Assembly: GCA_900770645.1 (NCBI GenBank)
Contig: CAAGKY010000070.1
Span: 1-5,572, forward strand
Source of the DNA: Bacilli bacterium
GTDB taxonomy: Bacteria; Bacillota_I; Bacilli_A; ML615J-28; CAG-313
DNA: 5,572 nt
Reading direction: 5' to 3'
Numbering within the stretch: the first letter of the stretch is position 1; the number at the start of each line of letters is the position of its first letter. This document shows, one piece after another, positions 5,236 through 5,572 of this stretch. The notes under the pieces were generated by a model. The model worked only from the letters and a program-made list of their open reading frames with translations. It was not told the DNA's origin and searched no databases. The position numbers and the translations under genes are program-made.

Positions 5236-5572
5236 ACCTTGTCTTTTTACTGATTTACTTAGTTTATAAATTTCAAACACAACTCCTAAAATTGTATAAA
5301 ACAAAGTTAATCCTAAATTTGTGATAAATTCAAGATTAAATTCTTTAATAGTCATCATATCAGTAAATGCTTTTATTCCTGTAGAAGAAAATTCAAATAA
5401 TGGTGCTAAATTTTGTGCCGCTAATACATAAATCCCAAATACAGCTAATACCATCGATAATATTGAAATAACTGATAAAATAATAATCATCACAAAATTT
5501 TGTTTACCACCGAATTTTTTATATAAATATGATCCCAATATAATGGCAATAAAAGATGTCAGCGAAGTTATA
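5224..5572 (-). CDS. Multi-pass membrane protein of unknown function, 5' part outside the window
   Basis: The frame is open to the right edge of the window, so the start lies beyond it; a TTG at 5538 is in frame but sits inside a hydrophobic helix and has no reason to be the start. The visible 115 residues hold the end of one membrane segment (about 3-14, LTSFIAIILGSY), a second (about 26-52, VMIIILSVISILSMVLAVFGIYVLAA, given here as its span) and a third (about 81-103, around LGLTLFYTILGVVFEIY), with a basic cytoplasmic-looking tail KSVKRQGK. The YKKFGGK loop after the first segment resembles a 'gYklfGGK' loop I associate with uncharacterised Firmicute membrane proteins, but this is a weak resemblance. 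No function can be assigned. Ends in TGA within a terminator. Confidence 0.8.
   Translation of the reverse strand, partial: ITSLTSFIAIILGSYLYKKFGGKQNFVMIIILSVISILSMVLAVFGIYVLAAQNLAPLFEFSSTGIKAFTDMMTIKEFNLEFITNLGLTLFYTILGVVFEIYKLSKSVKRQGKIG

Overview
The window is very AT-rich and compact. Every gene lies on the minus strand, so transcription runs from high to low coordinates. Consensus sigma-A promoters, strong Shine-Dalgarno sites, TGG for tryptophan and one gene ending in TGA point to a low-GC Firmicute using the standard bacterial code rather than a Mycoplasma-type code. The species cannot be named from the sequence. The first 13 bases match the end of the Illumina TruSeq adapter, so the left edge is a sequencing artefact and the contig truly starts at about base 14.

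Regions, in order of transcription. (1) 5572-5224: the 3' part of a small multi-pass membrane protein, ending in a hairpin terminator that contains its stop codon. (2) 5183-4247: a self-contained serine hydrolase (beta-lactamase/PBP fold) unit with its own promoter and terminator. (3) 4233-1678: one apparent operon. A perfect-consensus promoter is overlain by a 28-bp perfect palindrome. It is followed by an XRE-type helix-turn-helix protein fused to a minimal nucleotidyltransferase (MNT), an overlapping HEPN-domain gene, a 77-residue unknown protein 4 bases further on, and an iron-containing alcohol dehydrogenase 11 bases after that. The operon closes with a clear terminator at 1678-1704. (4) 1618-14: a MarR-family regulator and an AMP-forming acyl-CoA synthetase, overlapping by 8 bases, under a perfect TTGACA-17-TATAAT promoter bracketed by two matching palindromic operators.

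How they fit together. Region 3 looks like an HEPN/MNT toxin-antitoxin or phage-defence module in which the antitoxin carries its own DNA-binding domain, so one protein could both neutralise the toxin and repress the operon through the palindrome. The small third protein and the co-directional dehydrogenase are the least understood parts. Region 4 looks like an autoregulated fatty-acid activation unit, with MarR probably sensing an acyl-CoA or fatty acid. No tRNA, rRNA, CRISPR array or insertion sequence is visible. No gene-free stretch exceeds 300 bases; the longest (1556-1752) holds the MarR promoter, its operators and the dehydrogenase terminator.
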